DNA from: Paraflavitalea devenefica
GTDB taxonomy: Bacteria > Bacteroidota > Bacteroidia > Chitinophagales > Chitinophagaceae
DNA: 64,000 nt
Direction: 5' to 3'
Assembly (NCBI RefSeq): GCF_011759375.1
Contig: NZ_JAARML010000001.1
Span: 1,860,001 to 1,924,000 of the forward strand
The notes beneath the pieces are model-generated. The model was not told where the DNA came from and ran no database searches. It was given only the letters and a program-made list of their open reading frames with translations. This document shows positions 33,801 through 42,300 of the stretch, in pieces (the stretch's first letter is position 1; the number at the start of each line of letters is the position of its first letter). A program made the translations under genes and the position numbers.

Positions 33801-34386
33801 GGCAGTGACGCCCACCCTGCTGGTAGCTTATGGTGGCCCCTGGGCAGAGAACTATTTCTATGAAACAGAGATGCCTTACAATGATCCCAAACTGCAGTTC
33901 TTTACGCCCTATGATGAACTGGCGCCTAAAACACGCCGCCGCGGCGGTTGGTTCATGCCCGAAGAGCACATGTTTGTGAAGCATGCAAAATCAATGAAGT
34001 CCATGGTAGAGAGTGGTGCGCTGGCCGGTATAGGCAGCCACGGTCAGTTACAGGGTCTGGGATACCATTGGGAGTTATGGTCTATGCAAAGCGGTGGCAT
34101 GACTACGCACGATGCCTTGAAAACGGCTACCATCCTGGGTGCCCAGGCATTGGGACTGGATGGCGATATTGGCAGTATTCAGGCCGGTAAACTGGCCGAC
34201 CTGATCATTATGGACAAGAACCCCCTGGAAAACATCCGTAATACCAACACCATCAATATGGTAATGAAGAACGGCCGCTTGTATAACGGCAACACACTCG
34301 ACGAAGTGTACCCCACCACGCGTAAGCTGGAACGTAGTGAATGGACATTTGAAAAACCGGCGAATACGACAGGAATTAAAGAGTAA
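30868..34386 (+). CDS. Exported beta-propeller/amidohydrolase fusion protein
   Basis: 1172 residues. After a signal peptide (LLVVPAVLLIGTVWAAAENH) come TolB/WD40-type propeller repeats (about 60-650; PDGQSIAFDLMGDIYTV, SPDGKKLLFTSDRSGGENIW, SPDGNTIIFTTWTPEGGNLF). A Lys/Ala-rich linker (about 690-740) leads to an amidohydrolase domain with the HAH metal motif at His818/His820 (FIDTHAHMW). Later residues read GYPGHEHTIP and GIGSHGQLQGLGYHWELW, where classical members have GTD; the Asp is replaced by Ser-His. Metal content and substrate are therefore uncertain. Family members are usually called amidohydrolase; a dipeptidase-like role is possible. Periplasmic, monocistronic, with a terminator at 34419. 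Confidence 0.88.
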   Translation: MSFSFLKNRNRGLLVVPAVLLIGTVWAAAENHPGPVSGTNEMPADTTRKDTVKYTEYKSLPLKPERKIAFTTNEGTWMSVDVSPDGQSIAFDLMGDIYTVPITGGKAKPLTKGLAFDTHPRYSPDGKKLLFTSDRSGGENIWYIDFEKEDTVQLTKDRDQNFPGAAWTPDGNYVIAARGRLDIKLWMMHKDAGSGVQLIEATGFKTIDPAVSADGRYIYFSSRNGAWTYNAPMPQYQISVYDREDARTSTITSRYGSAFTPVLSKDGKWIVYGSRFEDKTGLVIRNLATGDERWLAYPVQRDEQESMATMGVMPGMAFTPDSKALVASYGGKIYRIPVDGGKPTEIPFTADMELELGPRLDFKYPVSDTSHALATQIRDAVPSPDGKKLAFTVLNRLYVMDWPNGTPKRLTNHEFTEAEPAWSPDGNTIIFTTWTPEGGNLFKVNVNGKTAVQKLTKEPGFYSSAVFSLKNDRIVFIRGKMQRYRESIGPVANGGENELCWIGVNGGDITVIEKANFRSNPHFVKNEDRIYLNQGGSLISIRWDGTDEKVHARVSGVTTYGISNLKDEAHQHELNATEFCLLTEKVAQAMEVQTPSNAAQINISPNGDRALAQVNNDIYVITIPRTGKTASISVAEASASAFPARKLTELGGEFASWEADGKKVHWSLGNAHFVYDVDKALFQEDSVKQAKKAEAKRKADSLAKAITAVIKIQTDTTKKLVDTLAKKVVEKKDEFKYKPQEVAIKVYFEKDFPKSSVLLKGARIITMNGNEVIENGDILIVNNRIKAVGKSGTLQVPANTKVRDVAGKTIVPGFIDTHAHMWPQWGIQKNQCWIYAANLAYGVTATRDPQTATTDVLTYSDMVDAGKMAGPRVYSTGPGVGFWMYNIRDSAQASTILQQYSKYYHTKYIKMYLTGPRQVRQWIIKAAKDQGLMPTTEGGLNYKLNMTNLLDGYPGHEHTIPVFPLYKDVYKAIAESKMAVTPTLLVAYGGPWAENYFYETEMPYNDPKLQFFTPYDELAPKTRRRGGWFMPEEHMFVKHAKSMKSMVESGALAGIGSHGQLQGLGYHWELWSMQSGGMTTHDALKTATILGAQALGLDGDIGSIQAGKLADLIIMDKNPLENIRNTNTINMVMKNGRLYNGNTLDEVYPTTRKLERSEWTFEKPANTTGIKE

Positions 34387-34418
34387 GACGAACCTCGCAG
34401 CCAATGAGTTTATCCTGT

Positions 34419-34450
34419 AAAGGACCCTGTGTAAGCGGGGTCCTTTTTTC
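34419..34450 (+). terminator. Intrinsic terminator after the amidohydrolase gene
   Basis: AAAGGACCC (34419-34427) pairs with GGGTCCTTT (34438-34446), followed by TTTTCTTTTT. Strong stem and T-tract, 33 bp after the stop. Confidence 0.85.
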
Positions 34451-34503
34451 TTTTTATCTTGTACTAATCAATTCGTTTCTTCGTTGTAAGTTATTTCCCC
34501 TAT

Positions 34504-37500
34504 ATGAAGCGATTTTTACTATATGCGCAGTTGGCCCTGTTGCTCACAGCCCTGTACCCTTTAGCCCTTTCCGCACAGCAAAACAAAGACAAGAACAGCC
34601 TGTTATGGCGCATCTCAGGGAACGGATTGTCCAAGCCCTCCTGGTTATACGGCACCATTCACCTCGTGGATAAGCGGGTCTTTAATTTTGGCGATTCGCT
34701 CTATGCCGCACTCGAAGCCTGCGAAGGCTATGCCATGGAACTGGTGCCCGATTCTATGGCGACGTTCTATTTAAACGATACCAGGGATGGAAAAACGTTA
34801 AAACAGGTGGTGGACGCTAAAACTTTTGACCGTCTGAAAAAGAAGCTGAAGGAACAGTTTGACAAAAAACCGGAAGAAGTGACGGTGAAAGAGTTCAAGG
34901 CCTACTTTACCAAAAAAATAAACAACCCCAATAATAAAGATGCCATGCCTGTGATCATGGATGCGTGGTTCTATAGCGCGGCGCGTCGTCAGGGTAAATG
35001 GGTGGGTGGTATTGAGGATACAGAAGACCAAAGGGACATTGGCGGTAATCTCTCCTTCTCTTTTTACGTTAACGATTTTTTGAATGATCACCGCTCAAGT
35101 AAGCAGATGCTCGATCAGATGATCAATATCTATAAAGAGGAAGACCTGGAGGGGATTGAAATGATCGAAGAAGCTACAGGCAATGGGGCAGCCAATAATA
35201 GCATGCTGCGCCGTAACCGGAAAATGGCATTCCGTATGGACAGCCTGGCGCATATACGCAGTATGTTTTTTGCAGTAGGAGCAGGTCACCTGCCCGGCGA
35301 TTCCGGTGTCATCAGCTACTTGCGCAGGAAAGGCTATACGGTGCAGCCGGTCAGCTCGTCCAAACGCATTCCTGCTGATACCTGGCACTTTCCTGTAAAA
35401 GAAGTGCCTTGGGTAACGGTGACAGCCAGTTCAGGCGCCTTCACCGTTCAGTTGCCTGGCGAGCCACAGGAAACAGGGCTGGTAGATGAGAGCATGGATA
35501 TGAAAATATATGCTGACATCACCTCCAATATCGTTTACCTGGCAATGAGTGTTGACAAAAAGGACAACCTTGATATTGACAGCATGATGACCCAGGTGGT
35601 GAAGAACATGAACAAGAAGGCCCGTGTGGTGGAAAGCCATGATATAAAAAGAGACAGTGTGCGGGGAAAGGAGATCATTGCAAAGAGTGATGAGGCTGTT
35701 TTCCGCCTGCAGTGCTTTTACCGTCCACCAATGGCGTATGTAGCCCTCATAACTTCCCCCCTCGATACATTGGTAAGGTCGGCAGATGCAGAACGCTTTT
35801 TTAAATCGCTGGTCATGCATAAAAAAGTGAAGTCAGACTATATACCCTGGTCTACCTTTACCGGCGACCGCCACGCGTTTTCGTTGAAGTTCCCGGGAAG
35901 ACCTGCTGTAAGAAAAGGACCGGGCGATGAGCGCACCATGATCTCAACCCTCTACAGCTCAATCGATACAAAAAACGACATTTTCTTCCAGTGCCTGGTG
36001 CAGGATATGAAAAAAGGTTTCTACCTCACCGGCGATACAACTGTGTTCCGACTTTACCTGAATGCGCTGGATAGTAATGAAGCCACCCATTTGCTGAGCA
36101 GGCGGATGGACACCCTGCAACAGTACCCGGCTATGTGGCTCGACTTTACGATGACGCGCGATGAAAATACTTACTACAATAAAGTATTGAGCCTGCACCG
36201 CGGCAACCGCCTTTATTTTATCATTGCAACCGCCGGTGACAGCCTGAAAGCCCGCCAGCATATCAACAATTATTTCTCTTCCTTCTCCTTCCTGCCGGCA
36301 AAAGAAGGGAAATGGTCGCAGCAGGAAGCGCCTGATAACAGCTTTACCACTTGGGCGGCCAGTGCTGTTACCCGCTATGTAGGTCCGGTTGATGAGGAGG
36401 AGGAAAACGACAACAGCAAAGAGATATACTTCGAGATCTATGATTCCACAGCACCCTGTACCTATTATGTTAGTAAATCTCCTTACCCCCGTAATTTTTG
36501 GGCGGAAAGCGATACGACACTATTGCGGCGCACCGTTGATGATTATGTGGGGTATAGTGACAGCCTGCTGAGCTATACTCCGGTAGCCAATGGCCATCAT
36601 CGTGGGGTGGAAGTGGTGATCAGGCTGGCCGATAACCACAATGTAAAAAAAGCGCGGCTATTGATCGTAGGTGATACGTTATTCACGATCTATGGTATTG
36701 TACCGCCGGCGGTGTTGGCGCTTGATAACAGCCGCCGGCTGTTTACCGGCTTCCGGGTGAATCATACCACACCTCCTACCATCTTTACCAATAAAGCTGC
36801 CGCCTTGCTGCAAGCCTTGCAATCGCCGGATTCGGTAGTATTTCAAGAGGCTAAGGCAACATTGAAACTGGTAAATTTTACCAAAGCCGATCTGCCCTTG
36901 CTGCACAAAGCGATGCTGGAATGGTACCGGGACTCGGCAGAATACAATGCTGTCAACGGAACGCTTTTCGACTATATAACCATCCTGCGGGATGAAAGTA
37001 CGCTTACAGTTGTGCAAGAAGTATGGGATAAGCTGCCGGCAGGTAAGGAAAAACTGCGTTACAACCTGCTGGGTTTATTGGGGAGGTATAGAACGGCTGC
37101 TTCGGTTTCACTGGCAAAAGACCTGTTATTACGTCATATCCCGCGGGAAGGAAACGCCTGGGAGCTGTTTAGTTCCTTAGAGGATACGCTCGAATTGCTG
37201 AAGCCCATTTTCCCTGAATTGCTGCCTTTGCTGAAGGATTCCCTGGCTGCTCCGGAAATAATTACCCTTGCAGCGCGAATGCTGGACAGTAACTACGTAG
37301 ATGTAAAACTTATAGCCAACTATAAAGGTGAATTGTATCAAATGACTGCCCATGCTTTAAAAATGATACAACAGGTGGAGAACTACAGTTTGTATACCAA
37401 CTTTGCGCTCATCAGGGTATTGGCCAGATTGAAGGAGCCGGTGGCGAACCAGTGGGTACGTAAATTCCTGCTGCAAGCCAATCTTTCCCTGAAGCAGGTT

Positions 37501-37968
37501 GCCGTTATCGCCTTATTGGAACATGGCCAGCCGGTAGCGGCAGCGGAACTGCTGAAGCTGGCGGCCGATAACGAACAACGTATTGGCCTGTATGAAGACC
37601 TGGTCAAAATTAAAAAAGAAGCATTGTTTCCCAGGCAGTACCTCACAGAGCAGGCTTTTGGGCAAAGCGAACTGCATGATTATGCCTCGGAGGATAATGA
37701 AGTGAAGAAAATAACCTTTATTGGCGAACGGGTGGCCCTCTATAAAGGCGTTCGTAAGAAATTCTTTCTCTACAAGGTTGATATGTCGTATGATGATGAA
37801 AAGATCATTCATCTCGGCATAGCCGGTCCTTATGGATTAAAACCTGCCAAACCGGTCACAGAAACAAAAGCAACCGGTATCTATTGGGAGCAGGAATACA
37901 ACCCCGCCAAAATAGATACTTATTTGAAAGCTTACCTGAAAGAACAGGAGCAATATGAAGAGCAATAA
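34504..37968 (+). CDS. TraB/GumN family protein with long C-terminal extension
   Basis: 1154 residues. Signal peptide (LLLTALYPLALSAQ), then a TraB/GumN domain (about 32-280): SLLWRISGNGLSKPSWLYGT followed by IH, EGYAMEL and FFAVGAGHLPGDSGVI, containing the family's GT-I-H and GxGHLPG motifs. Usual GumN/TraB proteins end near 300 residues. Here about 870 more follow: two or three beta-rich units that each open similarly (FTVQLPGEPQE; FSLKFPGRPA), then an alpha-helical part rich in Leu with HEAT-like repetition from about 770. The extension may serve as a protein-binding surface. Function unknown; the TraB fold has been linked to proteolysis. Confidence 0.85.
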   Translation: MKRFLLYAQLALLLTALYPLALSAQQNKDKNSLLWRISGNGLSKPSWLYGTIHLVDKRVFNFGDSLYAALEACEGYAMELVPDSMATFYLNDTRDGKTLKQVVDAKTFDRLKKKLKEQFDKKPEEVTVKEFKAYFTKKINNPNNKDAMPVIMDAWFYSAARRQGKWVGGIEDTEDQRDIGGNLSFSFYVNDFLNDHRSSKQMLDQMINIYKEEDLEGIEMIEEATGNGAANNSMLRRNRKMAFRMDSLAHIRSMFFAVGAGHLPGDSGVISYLRRKGYTVQPVSSSKRIPADTWHFPVKEVPWVTVTASSGAFTVQLPGEPQETGLVDESMDMKIYADITSNIVYLAMSVDKKDNLDIDSMMTQVVKNMNKKARVVESHDIKRDSVRGKEIIAKSDEAVFRLQCFYRPPMAYVALITSPLDTLVRSADAERFFKSLVMHKKVKSDYIPWSTFTGDRHAFSLKFPGRPAVRKGPGDERTMISTLYSSIDTKNDIFFQCLVQDMKKGFYLTGDTTVFRLYLNALDSNEATHLLSRRMDTLQQYPAMWLDFTMTRDENTYYNKVLSLHRGNRLYFIIATAGDSLKARQHINNYFSSFSFLPAKEGKWSQQEAPDNSFTTWAASAVTRYVGPVDEEEENDNSKEIYFEIYDSTAPCTYYVSKSPYPRNFWAESDTTLLRRTVDDYVGYSDSLLSYTPVANGHHRGVEVVIRLADNHNVKKARLLIVGDTLFTIYGIVPPAVLALDNSRRLFTGFRVNHTTPPTIFTNKAAALLQALQSPDSVVFQEAKATLKLVNFTKADLPLLHKAMLEWYRDSAEYNAVNGTLFDYITILRDESTLTVVQEVWDKLPAGKEKLRYNLLGLLGRYRTAASVSLAKDLLLRHIPREGNAWELFSSLEDTLELLKPIFPELLPLLKDSLAAPEIITLAARMLDSNYVDVKLIANYKGELYQMTAHALKMIQQVENYSLYTNFALIRVLARLKEPVANQWVRKFLLQANLSLKQVAVIALLEHGQPVAAAELLKLAADNEQRIGLYEDLVKIKKEALFPRQYLTEQAFGQSELHDYASEDNEVKKITFIGERVALYKGVRKKFFLYKVDMSYDDEKIIHLGIAGPYGLKPAKPVTETKATGIYWEQEYNPAKIDTYLKAYLKEQEQYEEQ

Positions 37969-37976
37969 TAAGCTTG

Positions 37977-38060
37977 CAGTGTCAGCTTGTCGAAGGGTGG
38001 GTCGCCCCTAAGGGCGGCTAACCCTGGTCTAAAGGAGCCTGTCGAAGGCCCTTGCTAAGC
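37977..38060. repeat. Dispersed repeat TGTCAGCTTGTCGAAGGG, copy 1
   Basis: Begins a few bases after the TraB stop: TGTCAGCTTGTCGAAGGGTG, then GGCGGCTAACCCTGGTCTAA, then GAGCCTGTCGAAGGCC. The same words, in the same order, occur at 57981-58040. TGTCGAAGG is found in several orientations inside the element. Reads as a mobile-like intergenic repeat of about 80 bp. Confidence 0.7.
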
Positions 38061-38079
38061 AGTGAACATTCCCCCAACG

Positions 38080-38111
38080 AAAAAGGCCTCCCCCACGGAA
38101 GGCCTTTTTTT
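38080..38111. terminator. Bidirectional intrinsic terminator
   Basis: AAAAAGGCCT (38080-38089) and AGGCCTTTTT (38100-38109) form a perfect 10-bp stem with a ten-base loop and T-tracts on both strands. It separates the TraB gene (+) from the DUF5686 gene (-). Confidence 0.85.
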
Positions 38112-38127
38112 AATATTGTATGCACCT

Positions 38128-40641
38128 TTAGAATGCCAACCTGAAACTAAAGAATACCCCAAAACGTTTCACCTTTTCAACAGGCAGGGGCCTTGGCGCC
38201 AGGCGCCACACAAAATCAACCCGGAACAGCTTGAAAATATTGTCTACGCCTGTGCCTACTTCCACATAGGTTTTCCCGTTGAGTGATTCAAACTTATAAT
38301 CTGACCCTGCGGGCATATTATACGCGGCATTTTCTTCGCTGAGGCTGCCTACCAGGGCTTTAGCGGTCCAGAACTGGCGGAACTTTAACTTCCTCGTCAG
38401 CGGGATAAAGCGGAACAGGCCATTGCCGAAATTATGCTCTATGTTGATCCCCGCGTACCGGTCATGCAGGTACTCATAGCGGTTCATCAGGTTGAAGGCA
38501 TACTTATTATAATAATAGATCTCATTACCGGGCGCTACATCCAGCATCATATAAGGAATAGTGCCCCAGGTACGGCCCGCAAACACATTATAATAAAGGG
38601 TGCCGAAGGGCGGTATCTTGGAATAATCCGAAATGCTGGCACTCAGCTTATGGTAATCATATTTACCATCCAATACACCGCTTAAACCTCTTGTATAGCG
38701 TATTTCAGCAATAGGATAATCACTGCCCAGGCTATAACGGTTAAAAGTGCTTTCCAGGAACTTCTCCAGGTAAGCATAGCGGATGCGGATAGAGGCTTCC
38801 GTTGTGCGGATGGATGAATCCCCCTTATCATCTACAAAAAACTTCTTGTAAGGTATATTACGCACCGGGTCAAAATTCTTATGCGAACCGCTGAGGGTAA
38901 CGGAGAAGCCTGACTTGGTGGAGCCGAAAAGATCAACCTTGGTTTCATCCATCATCAGGAACTTGATGGGCACGCCATTCTTGCGGATGGCAAGGGCAAA
39001 AATGTTATCCTGGCTGATCTCATCATAATATTGCTGGCCGCGGTCAAAGTCGTGCCGGTGCAGGATGGAGATATAGGTACGCGGATTCTTATTGATCAGG
39101 TACATGGCATCCATCTGGTACTTGAACTCCTGATCCTTGAAACCGTAGGCAAGATATCCGTGAAACAGGAATTTCTTGCTGAAATGGCGGTTGGTAGCCA
39201 GGTCAAAACGGGTCCTGAACCCTTCCTGTACGTTGGCCGTGGCCCAGTTGAACCAGGGACCGATCTCATAATTGCCAATATTCAAATACCCGGTGGCTAA
39301 GAAATTGAGCGTGCGCGTAACTCTTTTGAAAGCCGGCATCTTCAGCAGGGTGTCAATCGTTTGGTAGATGGCCTTTTCACTTTTATTGAGCTCTTCATGG
39401 CGCGACTCTACCCAGAAGGAATCGGGCGCCTGCTGGGCGGTTGGCGGTAATATCGTCTCTTCAATCAGCTTATTCTTGCCGAGCTCATCAATGACCGACT
39501 GGTCATTGACCACGATGTTTTTATAGGTCGTGCTTTTCCTGCCAATGGCCGAAAGGGTTTTTTCGCCGGTCAGCGACATATCCACCACGAACTTATCACG
39601 CGTGAGGAACCAGGTGGTATCATTGATCAGGGTAAACTCCTGTATCAGGCTCAGTTTGTCTACAAAATTGATATTGGCATCCTTGGAAAGCCGGAGGTTC
39701 ATCTTCTGGATCGCCCAGGTGGTATCATGGGCCCAGCAATCGCCTTCAAAAGTATTTTCGCCTTGGCGTTTAGGGGTAAATGACATATGTATCAGGCGGC
39801 GGCCATTTACATACTGGGTATCCAGCACCCGGTAACGGTAATAATTATCACCGTTATCACTGATGGGACTTACAAACAGCTTATCGAATACCGGGATGAA
39901 ATTGCTGTAAAAATTAATATTCTGGTCCATGCCGCCCAGGAAACGGGAAACACTCTCATTGTTTATACCCATCGTTTTTATACCCTTGAATACCTCCCGC
40001 CGTTTACGGGGTGATTTCTGGTAATAATAATCTGAGATGGCCTCCGTAAGGTACACTGGCAGGAAAGTCTTGCCTTCTTCGGTCGTATCAATATTGTTCA
40101 GTACGAAATTGAACCGCTTGATAAAAGGCAGGTTTTGCCATTTCTCCTTCTTGATATTCTTGATATCTACTTCCAGTTTATTGTACAGCTCATAGGAGAA
40201 ATTACTAAACCGGTAGCGGTCATTGCGGGCCTTATGGCGTACAATGCGCTTCCACATCAGCAGGCCACGGTCAATCTTTTGCCGCACCACTACTTCGGAA
40301 GTGAATTTCCCCCTTTCCAGCAGGATGGTAATATCTATGACATTGTTTTGGGCCTTTTTGGCCAGGTTGGAGTCAATGGCCAGGAAAAAGTCCTGGTAGC
40401 CTACATATGTAATCTTGATGGTATCGGTAGGCCATTGGTCAAAACGGAAGGTAAATGCACCGGCGGAGTCGCTGAGTTTTCCGGTTCCGGCCACCTGGAA
40501 TTGCATAGAGGCAAAAGGAATACGTTCATCACTGTGGGCATCCTTAATAATACCCCGCAGGATTTTGGTTTGTCCTTGTGCAGTTTGAAGTAGCAATAAA
40601 AAGAAACAAAGCCTGGCTATACTAAATAAAATTTGCTTCAC
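38128..40641 (-). CDS. DUF5686 family outer-membrane protein
   Basis: About 837 residues. The start is placed at a GTG at 40641 because it gives the signal peptide MKQILFSIARLCFFLLLLQT; the open frame extends 9 codons further to a TTG. A carboxypeptidase-regulatory-like domain follows (about 25-105: LRGIIKDAHSDERIPFASMQ), then the DUF5686 region (about 120-837) with VVRQKIDRGLLMWKRIVRHK and barrel-like strands ending in an aromatic C-terminus (FFSFRLAF). Members are common in Bacteroidota and often annotated as carboxypeptidase-like plus DUF5686. Role unknown; probably a barrel with a periplasmic domain. Confidence 0.88.
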   Translation of the reverse strand: MKQILFSIARLCFFLLLLQTAQGQTKILRGIIKDAHSDERIPFASMQFQVAGTGKLSDSAGAFTFRFDQWPTDTIKITYVGYQDFFLAIDSNLAKKAQNNVIDITILLERGKFTSEVVVRQKIDRGLLMWKRIVRHKARNDRYRFSNFSYELYNKLEVDIKNIKKEKWQNLPFIKRFNFVLNNIDTTEEGKTFLPVYLTEAISDYYYQKSPRKRREVFKGIKTMGINNESVSRFLGGMDQNINFYSNFIPVFDKLFVSPISDNGDNYYRYRVLDTQYVNGRRLIHMSFTPKRQGENTFEGDCWAHDTTWAIQKMNLRLSKDANINFVDKLSLIQEFTLINDTTWFLTRDKFVVDMSLTGEKTLSAIGRKSTTYKNIVVNDQSVIDELGKNKLIEETILPPTAQQAPDSFWVESRHEELNKSEKAIYQTIDTLLKMPAFKRVTRTLNFLATGYLNIGNYEIGPWFNWATANVQEGFRTRFDLATNRHFSKKFLFHGYLAYGFKDQEFKYQMDAMYLINKNPRTYISILHRHDFDRGQQYYDEISQDNIFALAIRKNGVPIKFLMMDETKVDLFGSTKSGFSVTLSGSHKNFDPVRNIPYKKFFVDDKGDSSIRTTEASIRIRYAYLEKFLESTFNRYSLGSDYPIAEIRYTRGLSGVLDGKYDYHKLSASISDYSKIPPFGTLYYNVFAGRTWGTIPYMMLDVAPGNEIYYYNKYAFNLMNRYEYLHDRYAGINIEHNFGNGLFRFIPLTRKLKFRQFWTAKALVGSLSEENAAYNMPAGSDYKFESLNGKTYVEVGTGVDNIFKLFRVDFVWRLAPRPLPVEKVKRFGVFFSFRLAF

Positions 40642-40786
40642 GGGCGCGATTTGAACTAATATGACCAAAAATACGATTAAGACCCCTATTCGGTATTGTT
40701 AAAAACACCAAAATATCAGGTATATAACGTCAAAAGTTTGCAAATATGAAAAAATTACCCCTACTTTGTATTACAAAGCGCTTTAT

Positions 40787-41428
40787 ATGGATAGCCAACA
40801 CCAACCATTAGAAACCTTGCAGGACATTAAACGCATGATGGAGCGTTCGTCCCGTTTTATTTCCCTGAGTGGATGGAGTGGTATCTCGGCAGGGATTTGC
40901 GCCTTAATGGGAGCCTGGGCAGCTTACCTGCGACTTAAGGGTTTCCTGGTATACCATTCCGGGCGTACACACCAGGGAATATATGCAGAAGAATCTGCTT
41001 CGTACAACTTGTTCATAGACCTTATGATCATTGCCGCCATTACCTTTGCGGCGGCCCTTATATCAGCTTTTTTCTTTACGTATATACGTACCAGGCGTAA
41101 TGGGGTGCCTATGTGGGACCGTACCGTGCAACGGTTGGCCTGGAATACCATATTGCCGATGGCGGTGGGTGGTATCGTCATCCTGCGGGCACTGGAGTTG
41201 GGTTACTATGAAATGGTGGCGCCCGGCTGCCTTATATTCTATGGCCTGGCGCTGGTCAATGCTTCCAAGTATACGCTGGGTGAAGTGCGGTACCTGGGTT
41301 ATGGGCAAATCATATTGGGTATACTTAATCTCTGGATAATTAATGAGGGATTGTATTTTTGGGCCGCCGGTTTTGGCATATTGCACATCGTCTATGGCGC
41401 TGTAATGTGGTGGAAATATGAAAGGTGA
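40787..41428 (+). CDS. Membrane protein paired with a winged-helix regulator
   Basis: 213 residues from the ATG at 40787 (MDSQHQPLETLQDIKRMMER). An amphipathic N-terminal helix precedes six or so hydrophobic segments (FISLSGWSGISAGICALMG, LMIIAAITFAAALISAFFF, LGYGQIILGILNLWI). Function unknown. It is followed by a 99-residue winged-helix protein gene 91 bp downstream, and such membrane/regulator pairs are common in this group. The stop codon is the first TGA of a repeat region at 41426. Confidence 0.78.
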   Translation: MDSQHQPLETLQDIKRMMERSSRFISLSGWSGISAGICALMGAWAAYLRLKGFLVYHSGRTHQGIYAEESASYNLFIDLMIIAAITFAAALISAFFFTYIRTRRNGVPMWDRTVQRLAWNTILPMAVGGIVILRALELGYYEMVAPGCLIFYGLALVNASKYTLGEVRYLGYGQIILGILNLWIINEGLYFWAAGFGILHIVYGAVMWWKYER

Positions 41429-41506
41429 GTAGTGAGTGGTCAGTGGTGAGTACCCCTATCGAAGCAAACGGCTCACAGCTCGTAGCTCGCCGTTCATAGC
41501 TTAAAA
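41424..41506. repeat. CACTCACC/TATCGAAGCAAACG repeat after the membrane protein gene
   Basis: From the stop codon the DNA reads GTGAGTAGTGAGTGGTCAGT and GGTGAG (the reverse complement of the glpD-end word), then CTATCGAAGCAAACG (41456-41470, identical to 27546-27560), then CTCACAGCTCGTAGCTCGC. The stop of the membrane protein lies at the first bases of the repeat. Confidence 0.7.
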
Positions 41507-41519
41507 TTATTTGTGATGT

Positions 41520-41819
41520 ATGAAGAACCCGATTGAAAATCTGAATAAAATATTTGACAGCCGCATACGCCTGGGGGTCATGAGCATCCTCATGGTGAAT
41601 GAGGAGGTGAGCTTTAATGACCTTAAGCAAATGATGGAAGTGACCGACGGCAACCTGGCATCGCACATTGTAAACCTGGAAGAGAACGGTTTTATCAAGG
41701 TACACAAAGGGTTCATAGGCCGTAAAACCAATACAACCTATTCAATTACAAAGGCCGGTGAAAAAGCTTTTAAGGAACATATTGAAGCATTGGAGAATAT
41801 GATCAAGGGAGTACGGTAA
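41520..41819 (+). CDS. Winged helix-turn-helix transcriptional regulator
   Basis: 99 residues, a single winged-helix domain of the small ArsR/MarR-like type: KIFDSRIRLGVMSILMVNEE, FNDLKQMMEVTDGNLASHI as the recognition helix, then a wing (KGFIGRKTNTTYSITKAGEKA). No sensor domain and no cysteine metal site are visible. It sits between the 213-residue membrane protein and a 141-residue membrane protein on the same strand, and probably controls one or both. Confidence 0.88.
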   Translation: MKNPIENLNKIFDSRIRLGVMSILMVNEEVSFNDLKQMMEVTDGNLASHIVNLEENGFIKVHKGFIGRKTNTTYSITKAGEKAFKEHIEALENMIKGVR

Positions 41820-41874
41820 TATTTTTTTTGCCCTTGCACTTTGAAATGCAAAGCACTTTTTAAACCTATACAAT

Positions 41875-42300
41875 ATGAAATTCGCTTTAGCCTTCAAAAT
41901 CTGGATCATAGCTGTTGCTATCAACACATTAGGGGGAACCATCATGTTGACCGCCTTTGATGGAATGACAGATATGGCCCCACTAATCTTTTTTTATGGC
42001 CTGCTCTTCGGCGTACCCGTTTCAATTCCTGCACTGGTAGTTATGTATGCAATGATTGATTATTATGTAACCTCGGAAACTAAGCACATGGTACTTTTCC
42101 GGGCAGCATTGATCACTGCCTTAATCATGTCGGTAGTAGCATGGATATTATTTACGGCGTTCTTTTCCAGGGGCAGCTATGGAGATCTCCATTTCTTATG
42201 GCTCGCCATCTTTTCAGGTGTCAGCGCTACGTCTACCCAATACCGGTCTTTTAAACGTATAGTGGAGCGCGAAGAATCTTTTGAAACCATACAGCCATGA
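41875..42300 (+). CDS. Unknown membrane protein, 141 residues
   Basis: Four predicted membrane segments (about 8-28, 36-60, 73-95, 103-120), with a short polar C-terminus (RSFKRIVEREESFETIQP). No family recognised. It overlaps the start of the radical SAM gene by four bases (ATGA), so the two are translationally coupled. Confidence 0.75.
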   Translation: MKFALAFKIWIIAVAINTLGGTIMLTAFDGMTDMAPLIFFYGLLFGVPVSIPALVVMYAMIDYYVTSETKHMVLFRAALITALIMSVVAWILFTAFFSRGSYGDLHFLWLAIFSGVSATSTQYRSFKRIVEREESFETIQP

